Shown piece after piece: positions 39,723 to 47,583 of a DNA stretch of 64,000 nucleotides (position 1 is its first letter; each line of letters opens with the position of its first letter). The stretch lies in the NCBI RefSeq assembly GCF_002884495.1, contig NZ_KZ614145.1:3787194-3851193 (forward strand), given 5' to 3'. This DNA comes from Rummeliibacillus pycnus. GTDB taxonomy: Bacteria > Bacillota > Bacilli > Bacillales_A > Planococcaceae. Below the pieces are notes generated by a model. That model searched no databases and was not told where the DNA came from. It saw nothing but the letters and a program-made list of their open reading frames with translations. The position numbers and the translations under genes were made by a program.

Positions 39723-39740
39723 AAAATGGTTTAAAAAATA

Positions 39741-39779
39741 GCCAGAAACGTTGAAAAATTACGTTTCTGGCATTTTTTT
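39741..39779 (+). terminator. yutJ terminator
   Basis: Perfect 11-bp stem GCCAGAAACGT / ACGTTTCTGGC with a 9-base loop and ATTTTTTT tail. Confidence 0.92.
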
Positions 39780-39804
39780 AAGGAAAAATGTGAACTTGCA
39801 TGAG

Positions 39805-40134
39805 TTAGGTAAGTGCTTGAAAGCCATGACGCTCAAGTGCTTGATATACCGGCTTCAATTGTATGTAGCCTTCACCAATTACTTCATCATTAATGAGTAT
39901 TAATGGATAAAAGAATTCGTCATTTAGGACGCGCTGTGCCCAATTAGCATGGCGTTCATTCTCAATTGGACGTTCAATATCAATGTAAGTGATAGTATAA
40001 GGTGTGTTTGGATACTTCCGATCAATTGCAGCTTGTAGCCACTCATACGTATCTTTTGAGGATGGAGCATTTACGCAACTAGCACATTGTACACTAGCTC
40101 CGTAAATTTCAATAACCACTGATTTATTTGTCAT
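39805..40134 (-). CDS. yuzD: DUF1462 family protein YuzD
   Basis: 109 residues, predicted thioredoxin-like fold, with a CxxC pair in SVQCASCVNAPSS near residue 17 and a conserved C-terminal FYPLILINDEVIGEG. Probably redox-linked; its divergent neighbour yutI encodes an Fe-S carrier, as in B. subtilis. ATG with GCGAGG about nine bases upstream. Confidence 0.88.
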   Translation of the reverse strand: MTNKSVVIEIYGASVQCASCVNAPSSKDTYEWLQAAIDRKYPNTPYTITYIDIERPIENERHANWAQRVLNDEFFYPLILINDEVIGEGYIQLKPVYQALERHGFQALT

Positions 40135-40214
40135 CAGAGCGAACCTCGCATTTCTATAATGGATTTTTTATCATATAGACATTATAATGATTTTAGAGAA
40201 AGGAGTCGATAGCA

Positions 40215-40457
40215 ATGACAGAACATGTTTCAGATATGCAAGCACAAGTACAAGAAGTATTAGATAAATTACGCCCATTCCTTCTTCGTGATGGAGGAGA
40301 TTGCCAATTAGTAGATGTAGAAGATGGTGTTGTAAAATTACGTTTATTAGGCGCATGTGGTAGCTGCCCAAGTTCAACCATCACATTAAAAGCGGGAATT
40401 GAACGTGCACTATTAGAAGAAGTACCAGGTGTTGTAGAAGTAGAACAAGTTTTTTAA
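40215..40457 (+). CDS. yutI: NifU C-terminal domain Fe-S carrier YutI
   Basis: 80 residues consisting of one NifU-C domain. The CxxC ligand pair is in [15 protein letters not shown], and [16 protein letters not shown] is the family signature. Carries 4Fe-4S clusters from the Suf scaffold to target enzymes. AAAGGAG precedes the ATG. Divergent from yuzD with an 80-base gap. Confidence 0.93.
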   Translation: MTEHVSDMQAQVQEVLDKLRPFLLRDGGDCQLVDVEDGVVKLRLLGACGSCPSSTITLKAGIERALLEEVPGVVEVEQVF

Positions 40458-40465
40458 TATAACTT

Positions 40466-40514
40466 AAGGCTGTCCATTATTAGGTGAAAACCTACTACTC
40501 TGGACAGCCTTTTC
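40466..40514. terminator. Terminator between yutI and DUF2225 gene
   Basis: AAGGCTGTCCA / TGGACAGCCTTTT outer stem with inner TAGGT/ACCTA. Convergent genes on both sides; the T-run reads right. Confidence 0.85.
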
Positions 40515-40526
40515 TGATTTTACTAT

Positions 40527-41204
40527 TTAATCATTCGTAGCTCGCATTTGTTGCCATTGGTCTTTTGCCAGTTCAATTATTTTTGCTTCGTTTGAAGATT
40601 GTTGTTTTTCAATAACACGAGAGAAGTAACGAATTGCCTGTTCGCGATCACCGATACGTCGAGATAGTTCAGCGATTAAATAGATAACACGTACTTCACT
40701 CATTGCAGTCCCTGCATAATCTTCAGTGGAATATGCATCAATATATTGATCACGTGCAATTTTTAGGAAACGTGTTTCCTGTTCTTCATAGCCAATTAAA
40801 CGATAAAGCCATGCAGTACGAAGTGCAAGTCCAGCAAGTGCAATATGTTTTTCCTTTTTTAAATCTCCACAAACAAGCGCTAGTTTATAAGCTTGCAGGG
40901 CATCAGCAATTGATCGTTCTCCCGAAAAATTATGAGGTATCCAATGTGATGTAATTTGCTCATCAATTGCTTCCATTACTCCTGGTGCAAAATATTTTGC
41001 AAAATCTTCAGTAAATGAAAAGCCACAATGCTCGCAAACGAATACATTATAAAGTAAAGGGTTTATATCATTTTCATAAATTGGATGAAAGTCACTTTCA
41101 GTTTCTTTAACTTTGACAAAGTTCGATCTTACTTTCATGGATTTAAATTTTTTTTTACAGTGAATGCATTCAATTTGTTTTTCATAATAAGGAGAAAGTT
41201 CCAT
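40527..41204 (-). CDS. DUF2225 family protein
   Basis: 225 residues. The N-terminal part has two CxxC pairs, ECIHCKKKF and FVCEHCGFSF, making a zinc ribbon, followed by a helical TPR-like region of about 150 residues (ALQAYKLALVCG, REQAIRYFSRVIEK). Family function unknown; the layout suggests a protein-interaction adaptor. ATG with GAGGCT upstream. It lies between yutI and yutM and is convergent with yutI. Confidence 0.85.
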   Translation of the reverse strand: MELSPYYEKQIECIHCKKKFKSMKVRSNFVKVKETESDFHPIYENDINPLLYNVFVCEHCGFSFTEDFAKYFAPGVMEAIDEQITSHWIPHNFSGERSIADALQAYKLALVCGDLKKEKHIALAGLALRTAWLYRLIGYEEQETRFLKIARDQYIDAYSTEDYAGTAMSEVRVIYLIAELSRRIGDREQAIRYFSRVIEKQQSSNEAKIIELAKDQWQQMRATND

Positions 41205-41347
41205 ATCAATAGCCTCATTTCTAAATACTGATATAGGAAAATTATATCATATAAAGTAAGAGATAAAATTGATATTTTTGTGAGCATTTGATATTTTACT
41301 CATCAACAGAAAATTGATATGATAAATATAGGAAAGAGGTGACACGG

Positions 41348-41710
41348 ATGACACAAGTAGTTGATATTACAGAGGCTGCAGCATTTCATATAAAAGAAAT
41401 GATGCAAAATAACGATGAAGAGGGTTCATATCTACGAGTTGCTGTAAAAGGTGGCGGTTGTAGTGGCCTTTCATATGCAATGGGCTTCGATAAAGAAAAG
41501 CAAGACGATGACGAGCTTTTTGAAGAACATGGTTTACGAATTCTTGTATCCCGTGAGGATGCCCCAATTCTTCAAGGAACTAAAATAGATTTTAAACAAT
41601 CATTAATGGGCGGAGGCTTCACTATAGACAATCCGAATGCAATAGCCTCATGCGGTTGTGGTAGTTCTTTTAGAACAGCGAAGAATGCTGGAACACCTGA
41701 AGAATGCTAA
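41348..41710 (+). CDS. yutM: HesB/IscA-type Fe-S assembly protein YutM
   Basis: 120 residues, A-type carrier (SufA/ErpA family). The three Cys ligands are in GGGCSGLSY and SCGCGSSF. Delivers or receives Fe-S clusters, probably with YutI and SufBCD. ATG 41348 is chosen with AGAGGTG six bases before; the GTG at 41339 is part of that site. Confidence 0.93.
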   Translation: MTQVVDITEAAAFHIKEMMQNNDEEGSYLRVAVKGGGCSGLSYAMGFDKEKQDDDELFEEHGLRILVSREDAPILQGTKIDFKQSLMGGGFTIDNPNAIASCGCGSSFRTAKNAGTPEEC

Positions 41711-41741
41711 TTTGTTAGAATTCTAACGAATTAGTTGTCAT

Positions 41742-41797
41742 AAAATCTCCTTAGGAAAGTCAATGTAAAATTGACAGGCGCTAAGGGGATTTTTTTA
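41742..41797 (+). terminator. yutM terminator
   Basis: AAAATCTCCTTAG / CTAAGGGGATTTT outer stem, inner TCAAT/ATTGA, and seven T. Confidence 0.88.
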
Positions 41798-42086
41798 TGA
41801 AAATGGTAAATCAAGAAAAATTTGAATTGAAAGTATAAAACAGATAGTATAGTAATTAGATAACATTGCTAATACATTGTAATTTAAAAATGATATATGA
41901 TTGTTTAGTAAAATGATTTTTAGTTTATCAGTTTAATAGCTGAACTTTAATTAGCTATATTTTTTTATGTCTTATTCTTGAGCAAAGGGAATGACGGATG
42001 TTTGTCGATAGCTCGTGGATAGCATGAGTTTGTAACGAACAGTTTTATTAAACAAAGCTAATACTAAAAAGGTGGTTGGAGTTTTC
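41798..42086. other. Gene-free leader region of yumB
   Basis: About 290 AT-rich bases. No gene-like frame. A 6-bp hairpin ATAGCT/AGCTAT (41936-41958) followed by ATTTTTTTAT may be an attenuator or relic terminator. I do not see a clear -35/-10 pair or a known riboswitch. Confidence 0.45.
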
Positions 42087-43307
42087 ATGAAAAGACCGAA
42101 TATATTGATATTAGGTGCTGGTTATGGTGGCTTAACAACAGCTGTCAATTTACAGAAGAAATTAGGTTCTGATGAAGCTGAAATTACGCTTGTCAATAAA
42201 AACTCTTACCATTATGAATCGACTTGGTTACATGAAGCGTCTGCAGGCACGTTAAAACCTGAACGAGTACGTTACGAGATTAAAACTGTACTAAATAACA
42301 AAGTACATTTTGTTCAAGAATCTGTTAAAAAAATTGATATAAAAAATAAAAAAGTAGTGACAAATATAGGTGAATTAACTTACGACTATTTAGTAGTAGG
42401 TCTTGGTTTTGAGGGAGAAACATTCGGTATTGAAGGACTCGATAAATTTGCATTTGGAATTACAAATGTAAATGATGCTCGGAAAATTCGTGATCACATT
42501 AATACACAGTTTGCGGAATGGGCATCTCAGGAAGCTACAGAAAAAGATGATACCTTATTGAAAATTGTTGTTGGTGGAGCAGGATTTACAGGTATCGAAT
42601 TCTTAGGTGAACTAGCAAATAAAATACCAGAGCTATGTAAAGAATATGATGTACCAAGAGAAAAGGTACGTGTTATTTGTGTAGAAGCAGCCCCAACAGT
42701 TCTACCTATGTTTTCACCTAAACTAGTAGAATACGCAATTAATGTACTTACCAAAAAGGGAATTGAGTTTTCAGTAGGGACTCCTGTTGTGCAAGCAACT
42801 AATGAAGGCGTTAAGATTAAAAAAGGTCCAAATCAATTTGAGTTCATAAAAGCTGGTACAGTTGTATGGGCTGCTGGCGTTCGTGGTTCTCGAATCGTAG
42901 AAGAATCGGATTTACCATCAAAACGTGCAAGAGTCGCTGTAGAGGAGGATTTAAGCGTTCCAGGTTATTCGAATATTTTCATGGTAGGAGATTGTGCATT
43001 CTTGATGAATAAAGAAACAGATCGTCCTTATCCAACAACTGCTCAAATCGCCATGCAACAAGCTGTTACAGTGGCAGAAAATTTAGTCGCCTTAGTAAAA
43101 GGAGAAAAAACAAAACCTTTTGTACCAAAATTAAAAGGTACTGTCTGTTCATTGGGAAACTCCGATGCAATTGGTGATATTTGGGGTAAAGAAATCACAG
43201 GGAAATCCGCATCAATGATAAAAAAAATTATTGATAACCGTGCTTTATATTTGATCGGTGGTGCTCGTTTAGTATGGAAAAAGGGAAAGTTAAATCTCCT
43301 TAAATAG
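42087..43307 (+). CDS. yumB: Type-2 NADH dehydrogenase-like protein YumB
   Basis: 406 residues. FAD motif ILILGAGYGGLTTAVNL at the N-terminus, NADH motif VVGGAGFTGIEFLGEL near residue 165, and MVGDCAF for the FAD ribityl contact; YPTTAQIAMQQA matches the quinone-side helix of NDH-2. Non-proton-pumping oxidation of NADH at the membrane surface. ATG 42087 with GGAG five bases before and GGTGG further up. Paralogue of yutJ 3 kb away, but without the TTGTGA sites. Confidence 0.92.
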   Translation: MKRPNILILGAGYGGLTTAVNLQKKLGSDEAEITLVNKNSYHYESTWLHEASAGTLKPERVRYEIKTVLNNKVHFVQESVKKIDIKNKKVVTNIGELTYDYLVVGLGFEGETFGIEGLDKFAFGITNVNDARKIRDHINTQFAEWASQEATEKDDTLLKIVVGGAGFTGIEFLGELANKIPELCKEYDVPREKVRVICVEAAPTVLPMFSPKLVEYAINVLTKKGIEFSVGTPVVQATNEGVKIKKGPNQFEFIKAGTVVWAAGVRGSRIVEESDLPSKRARVAVEEDLSVPGYSNIFMVGDCAFLMNKETDRPYPTTAQIAMQQAVTVAENLVALVKGEKTKPFVPKLKGTVCSLGNSDAIGDIWGKEITGKSASMIKKIIDNRALYLIGGARLVWKKGKLNLLK

Positions 43308-43322
43308 TTGTACCATTTGTAC

Positions 43323-43365
43323 TTCCTTCGGTTATGATAGCTGTAGGAAGCTTTTTTTTTTAATG
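43323..43365 (+). terminator. yumB terminator
   Basis: CTTCCT ... AGGAAG stem with a 19-base loop and a run of ten T. A short stem, but the tail is convincing. Confidence 0.65.
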
Positions 43366-43452
43366 ATGAAGCGATAGGTTTCTTGTATTTGGAGTGAACC
43401 TTTCAAGAGGCTATCGCGTGAATTAGATAAAAGTCTTGGGGAGGTGAACGTA

Positions 43453-43944
43453 ATGAATAGCAAGGATCGAACGAAAGTTTGGCTTGGTGTAGCAGGTTTA
43501 GTAGAAAATGAAAATGGTGAATGGCTTGTTGTGATGAAGCGCTATGGCGGATTAGAAGGTATGTGGTCTTTACCAGCAGGATTTGTTCAACCATCTGAAA
43601 CCATTGACCAAGCTTGCCATCGCGAATTACAAGAAGAAACTGGGATTAAAGCATCTATGCAAGGTTTACTAGGAATCAGAACGGGTGTTTTAAGAAACGA
43701 AATTAGTGATAACATGGCTATTTTTTACTTAACAGCTAATACTCAAGAACAGCAAGTTAACGTCCAATTGGATGAATTATATGAAGCCAAATGGATGACG
43801 CCACATGAGCTAAAAGAAGACAAACGAACTTCAATGCTACTTTTAGAATTAGTAGATTTGTCCTTAAAAACAAGACCTGCAACGATAGAAGAAATTGAGA
43901 GCGATAACATCTTTGGTTATACAGAGTATAAATTGTTCTTTTAA
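43453..43944 (+). CDS. Nudix hydrolase
   Basis: 163 residues. A complete Nudix box, Gx5Ex7REUxEExGU, is formed by GFVQPSE, TIDQACH, RELQEETGI. Hydrolyses a nucleoside diphosphate linked to another moiety; the substrate cannot be read, though GxWSLPAGFV is common in ADP-ribose or NADH pyrophosphatase-like branches. ATG 43453 with GGGGAGGTG six bases before. Confidence 0.9.
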   Translation: MNSKDRTKVWLGVAGLVENENGEWLVVMKRYGGLEGMWSLPAGFVQPSETIDQACHRELQEETGIKASMQGLLGIRTGVLRNEISDNMAIFYLTANTQEQQVNVQLDELYEAKWMTPHELKEDKRTSMLLLELVDLSLKTRPATIEEIESDNIFGYTEYKLFF

Positions 43945-44045
43945 TTGACAGGAATTTTACAAAACGTAGAAAATCATACCTAGTCATTGAAAGCGTTGTC
44001 CCAATAAGTTACACTTATGTGAGAGAATATGGAGGTTTCAAACAT

Positions 44046-44375
44046 ATGACAGGTGGATTTTCTATTATCCAATTAATCCTATCCATGCTAATTTTTTTAG
44101 TTATGTTCTTTGGTATTGGATTCTTATTGAATATGTTACTTCGATCTACATGGTTCATGGCAATACTTTATCCTATTGTGGTGATATTTATTGTAGATGA
44201 TATCAGTTTCCTAGATTATTTCTTTAAAGCAGGAACAGCATTTTCGGCTTTGGGTCATAAACTAGTATCCTTACAATTAGCTGATATTTTGATTCTAGCT
44301 AGTGGATTAGTAGGTGCAATTATCTCAGGGATTGTGATGAAGATTTTACGAAGAATGGGTTATCAAATGTTTTAA
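44046..44375 (+). CDS. yuiB: YuiB family membrane protein
   Basis: 109 residues with three hydrophobic helices (about 6-30, 38-55 and 78-98). Conserved in Bacillales at this site, function unknown. ATG 44046 chosen because GGAGG lies ten bases upstream. Convergent with yuiD across a shared terminator. Confidence 0.85.
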   Translation: MTGGFSIIQLILSMLIFLVMFFGIGFLLNMLLRSTWFMAILYPIVVIFIVDDISFLDYFFKAGTAFSALGHKLVSLQLADILILASGLVGAIISGIVMKILRRMGYQMF

Positions 44376-44379
44376 CATA

Positions 44380-44417
44380 AAAGCAGCGTGCACATTTTTG
44401 CTCGCTGCTTTTTTTTA
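44380..44417. terminator. Terminator between yuiB and yuiD
   Basis: AAAGCAGCG / CGCTGCTTT stem with a 14-base loop and eight T on the right. Confidence 0.88.
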
Positions 44418-44888
44418 GAATAGTGTATAGAGTAGAGTAGAGAGAATAATTCCGGTTAAGCAACCAAAAAAAACTTCAATAGGGCGATGTCCAAGGAGTG
44501 TTTTTAATTCTTCTATTTTTTCTTCTCCTGACTTCTCAGGCAAGGCTTTTGCTTTAATGATAAAGGTCTGAAAATCTTTTCGCATTTGATTAATAACGAT
44601 GGCTTGTTGCCCTGCTTGGTAACGTATTCCCGTTGCATCAAACATGACGATTACAGAAAAGATTGCAGCGATTGCAAAAAGTGACGAAGATAGCCCATTT
44701 TCAAAGGCAATTGCCGTTGTTAAAGCTGAAACAGCTGCTGAATGAGAGCTTGGCATCCCCCCAGTTGAAGTAAAAAGTCCCCAATCAATTTCTCTTGTTG
44801 CAATAAAATGAATCGGTATTTTTACAAGTTGTGCTATCAAAATACCAAGTAACGCAGCAATTAAAGGGAGATTGTGTAGAAGTTCAAT
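44415..44888 (-). CDS. yuiD: Divergent PAP2 family protein YuiD, apparent AUU start
   Basis: 157 residues if started at ATT 44888, matching the B. subtilis length of about 158. DUF212 membrane protein, with STGGMPSSHSAAVSAL being the PAP2-like His motif and further helices at each end. The frame reads ATT GAA CTT CTA (family start MELL) and an in-frame TGA lies three codons upstream, so no ATG, GTG or TTG can begin the full protein. AAAGGTG sits about ten bases before the ATT. The next standard start, TTG 44840, would remove most of the first membrane helix. Either AUU initiation or a base error. Confidence 0.85.
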   Translation of the reverse strand: MELLHNLPLIAALLGILIAQLVKIPIHFIATREIDWGLFTSTGGMPSSHSAAVSALTTAIAFENGLSSSLFAIAAIFSVIVMFDATGIRYQAGQQAIVINQMRKDFQTFIIKAKALPEKSGEEKIEELKTLLGHRPIEVFFGCLTGIILSTLLYTLF

Positions 44889-45002
44889 TTGTGATCAGCA
44901 CCTTTCAGCATTGACTTAATAAACTAAATATACCATATGAAACATTTCACATTCATCTATTAAGGTGGTACGATTTTGAACATTTCGTATATTGAATCAA
45001 TT

Positions 45003-45011
45003 TGTTATAAT
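45003..45011 (+). promoter_or_regulatory. pepA extended -10 promoter
   Basis: TGTTATAAT, an extended -10 without a good -35 at normal spacing, 30 bases before the pepA ATG. Confidence 0.5.
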
Positions 45012-45040
45012 TAAATAATAAAGTGAAAAGAGGTATAGCA

Positions 45041-46555
45041 ATGCTTATCAATAAAGAGCTCCAAAATTTCAATTCGGCGACAGCAGATGTATTAGTGGTC
45101 GGAGTTTCAAAAAATCAAAATAATGTTGCGAACTGGCAACAGTTTGTAGATTTCTTTGGTAGTCCAATCGAGCAATGGATTAAGGAAGGGGATATCCAAA
45201 CAGATGCGAAGTCAATCACTAAAATCCCTGTTTTTTCAACCCAAGCAAAAGTAAAAAGAATTGTCTTTGTTGGATTAGGGTATCGTAAAATGCTAACACC
45301 GGATATTTTACGCGAAGCCTTTGGTTTAGTAGGAAAAACACTTCGTCAACATAAAACCTCTTCAATTGCATTATGGGTAGATTCATTTGAAACGGAGGAA
45401 ATCCCAGCTTCGGATGCAGTGATTCTTGCTGCTGAAGGGATGGAAATGGGTTCTTACACGGTCGAAAATTACAAAACCACATCTAATGTAGCAGAAATTA
45501 CATTGGAGCAAGTAAGCTTCATCTCAAATGCTGATATTGATGAACTTGTTGCTGGTTATGAAGTTGGGGAAATTTATGCTAGAGCAGTAAATGAAGCTCG
45601 CACACTTATTAATAAGCCAGGTAATTTGTTAACTTCTACAAAGTTAGCTGAATATGCTGTAGAGCTTGCAAATGAATATAATTTTGAAGTTGAAATTCTA
45701 GATAAAGCACAGCTTGAAGAACTTGGAATGGGTGCTATTCTTGCAGTCAATAAAGGTTCAAAAGAAGAACCTCGTATGATTACATTAAAATACCAAGCGA
45801 CTGATCAATGGGAAGATGTAGTAGGATTTGTGGGTAAAGGTGTAACATTTGATACCGGCGGTTACTCTATTAAATCTAAATCTGGTCTAGTTGGTATGAA
45901 AGGTGATATGGGAGGAGCAGCAGCTGTTCTTGGAGCAATGCGTATTATTGGTGAATTACGTCCAAACAAAAATGTGATAGGTGTAATTGGTTCAACCGAT
46001 AATATGATTTCTGGTGATGCTTTTAAGCCTGATGATGTTATCACTACATATAGTGGTAAAACAGTAGAAATTCTAAATACGGATGCAGAAGGGCGTTTAG
46101 TACTTGCGGATGCGGTTTTCTATGCAAAACAACAAGGTGCAAATTATTTAATCGATTTAGCTACGTTAACAGGTGGTGTTATTACAGCACTTGGTTATGA
46201 TAAAACAGGCGCTTTAACAAATAACAAAGAATTTTTTGAATCCTTCCTTGAAGCCGCTGATGAAACAGGAGAATTTGTTTGGCAATTACCTTTAACAGAA
46301 AACGATAAAAAACGTATCCGTAAAAGTGATGTGGCTGATTTGAACAATTCTCCAGGTAGTGATGGTCATATGATTTTTGGGGGAGGATTTATTGGAGAAT
46401 TCGTCGGTGATACACCGTGGATTCACTTGGATATTGCAGGGACATCTGATGCTATGAGTGCGTATGATTTAGGACCAAAAGGTGGTACTGGTGTAATGGT
46501 GCGAACACTCGCTACATTGATCGAACGTCTGGCAGAAGAAGATAGTAAGCATTAG
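45041..46555 (+). CDS. pepA: Leucyl aminopeptidase (M17)
   Basis: 504 residues. Removes N-terminal residues from peptides, with a two-metal site. The C-terminal catalytic domain has the signature NTDAEGRLVLADA, the ligand set in VTFDTGGYSIKS and the catalytic Lys/Asp in MKGDMGGAA. ATG 45041 with AAAAGAGGT six bases upstream; the GTG at 45023 is not supported. Equivalent to B. subtilis yuiE at the same position. Confidence 0.95.
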   Translation: MLINKELQNFNSATADVLVVGVSKNQNNVANWQQFVDFFGSPIEQWIKEGDIQTDAKSITKIPVFSTQAKVKRIVFVGLGYRKMLTPDILREAFGLVGKTLRQHKTSSIALWVDSFETEEIPASDAVILAAEGMEMGSYTVENYKTTSNVAEITLEQVSFISNADIDELVAGYEVGEIYARAVNEARTLINKPGNLLTSTKLAEYAVELANEYNFEVEILDKAQLEELGMGAILAVNKGSKEEPRMITLKYQATDQWEDVVGFVGKGVTFDTGGYSIKSKSGLVGMKGDMGGAAAVLGAMRIIGELRPNKNVIGVIGSTDNMISGDAFKPDDVITTYSGKTVEILNTDAEGRLVLADAVFYAKQQGANYLIDLATLTGGVITALGYDKTGALTNNKEFFESFLEAADETGEFVWQLPLTENDKKRIRKSDVADLNNSPGSDGHMIFGGGFIGEFVGDTPWIHLDIAGTSDAMSAYDLGPKGGTGVMVRTLATLIERLAEEDSKH

Positions 46556-46614
46556 GCTGTTTCCTAGTCTTTCTCTTATGCTCTACATATGATAGAGCAG
46601 AGAGGAGGATGAAA

Positions 46615-46785
46615 ATGCGACCTTTTAGACCATTTCCATTTGGTGGAGGTTTGTGGACAATAGGAGGACCATTCTTTGGCGGCTTTTTAGGAGGATTAGT
46701 CGGCTCATCATATCGTCCATATTATCCACCGTATCCACCATATTACTATCCACCATTTTATTCGCCATATAGACCGTACTGGTAA
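46615..46785 (+). CDS. Small Gly/Pro/Tyr-rich protein
   Basis: 56 residues from ATG 46615, preceded by AGAGGAGG at six bases, and closed by a perfect terminator, so very likely expressed. The first half is Gly/Phe-rich (FPFGGGLWTIGGPFFGG); the second half is a Tyr-Pro repeat of the type YPPYPPYYYPP ending in YRPYW. No membrane helix of full length. Compositionally it resembles small spore-coat or surface-adhesive peptides, but that is a guess. An in-frame ATG at 46609 overlaps the binding site. Confidence 0.8.
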   Translation: MRPFRPFPFGGGLWTIGGPFFGGFLGGLVGSSYRPYYPPYPPYYYPPFYSPYRPYW

Positions 46786-46787
46786 TG

Positions 46788-46825
46788 AAAAAGCTTTTAC
46801 CTACTTTTGTAGGTAAAAGCTTTTT
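46788..46825. terminator. Perfect 17-bp terminator after microprotein
   Basis: AAAAAGCTTTTACCTAC-TTTT-GTAGGTAAAAGCTTTTT. Symmetric, so it can work in both directions. Confidence 0.92.
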
Positions 46826-46963
46826 GGATGTTGGAATAATAGTTTTAAATAATTTATCCATTCTTCTCAAATTTAGTAGTATTTTACTTGATTCCCCTTG
46901 ATAGGTGAATGAGTTTTTAGCTATTATTAGAGAAGAAATAATAAAAAAAGAGGAATTTTAGAA

Positions 46964-47524
46964 ATGAAAAATCCATATGTCTACGGATATTTGCCATTAA
47001 TAACGATTATATTATTTAGTCTAACTTTCGGTTTATTTACAGTGACAGAATCCATTGTACTATTCAAATCAGTTGGTGTTTATACGGGAATGCGTGAATT
47101 ATTATCTGAAATACAAATGCGAGTCTTTTTATTAGTTGTATTTGCATTATGTTATTTCATGTTATTTTCAGCCTTAAAACTAATCGGAGAAACAATTCAT
47201 GAACTTGCAATGCTTTTTTTCTCAAAAGATTTAGATGGAAAAACAGTACATGAAGCACGTGGAGGAAATGTCATCTTTTTCTTTGGTTCTTTAGCTTCAG
47301 CTATCGGAATTCAATCGTTTTGGATTTTATTAGCAATTTTTATTGCGACAACTTTTATTTATTTTGTTTATGTTGTATACAAATTAAGTAATTATATGAC
47401 ATTTAGTGCTACGGTTGGCGTTATGCTTTTTGAAATTGTTATATGGTTTATCCTTCTAACATTAATTATTTATGTAGTATTTAAACTTTATAATGGAATT
47501 GTCTCCAGCTTACCATTCTCCTAA
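46964..47524 (+). CDS. yufK: YufK/DUF5366 family membrane protein
   Basis: 186 residues, five or so membrane helices with a central polar loop around DLDGKTVHEARGG. MKNPYVYGYLPLITI at the N-terminus and FALCYFMLFSALKLIGE match my recollection of the YufK family, and the convergent PBP gene is also pbpD's neighbour in B. subtilis. Function unknown. The upstream GAGGAA is a modest binding site. Confidence 0.72.
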   Translation: MKNPYVYGYLPLITIILFSLTFGLFTVTESIVLFKSVGVYTGMRELLSEIQMRVFLLVVFALCYFMLFSALKLIGETIHELAMLFFSKDLDGKTVHEARGGNVIFFFGSLASAIGIQSFWILLAIFIATTFIYFVYVVYKLSNYMTFSATVGVMLFEIVIWFILLTLIIYVVFKLYNGIVSSLPFS

Positions 47525-47540
47525 TAAAATAGAGTTTTGA

Positions 47541-47583
47541 AAAAAGCTATTCGAAATGATATCACTTCGAATAGCTTTTTTTA
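47541..47583. terminator. Bidirectional terminator between yufK and PBP gene
   Basis: Perfect 15-bp arms AAAAAGCTATTCGAA and TTCGAATAGCTTTTT with a 10-base loop. Confidence 0.92.
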
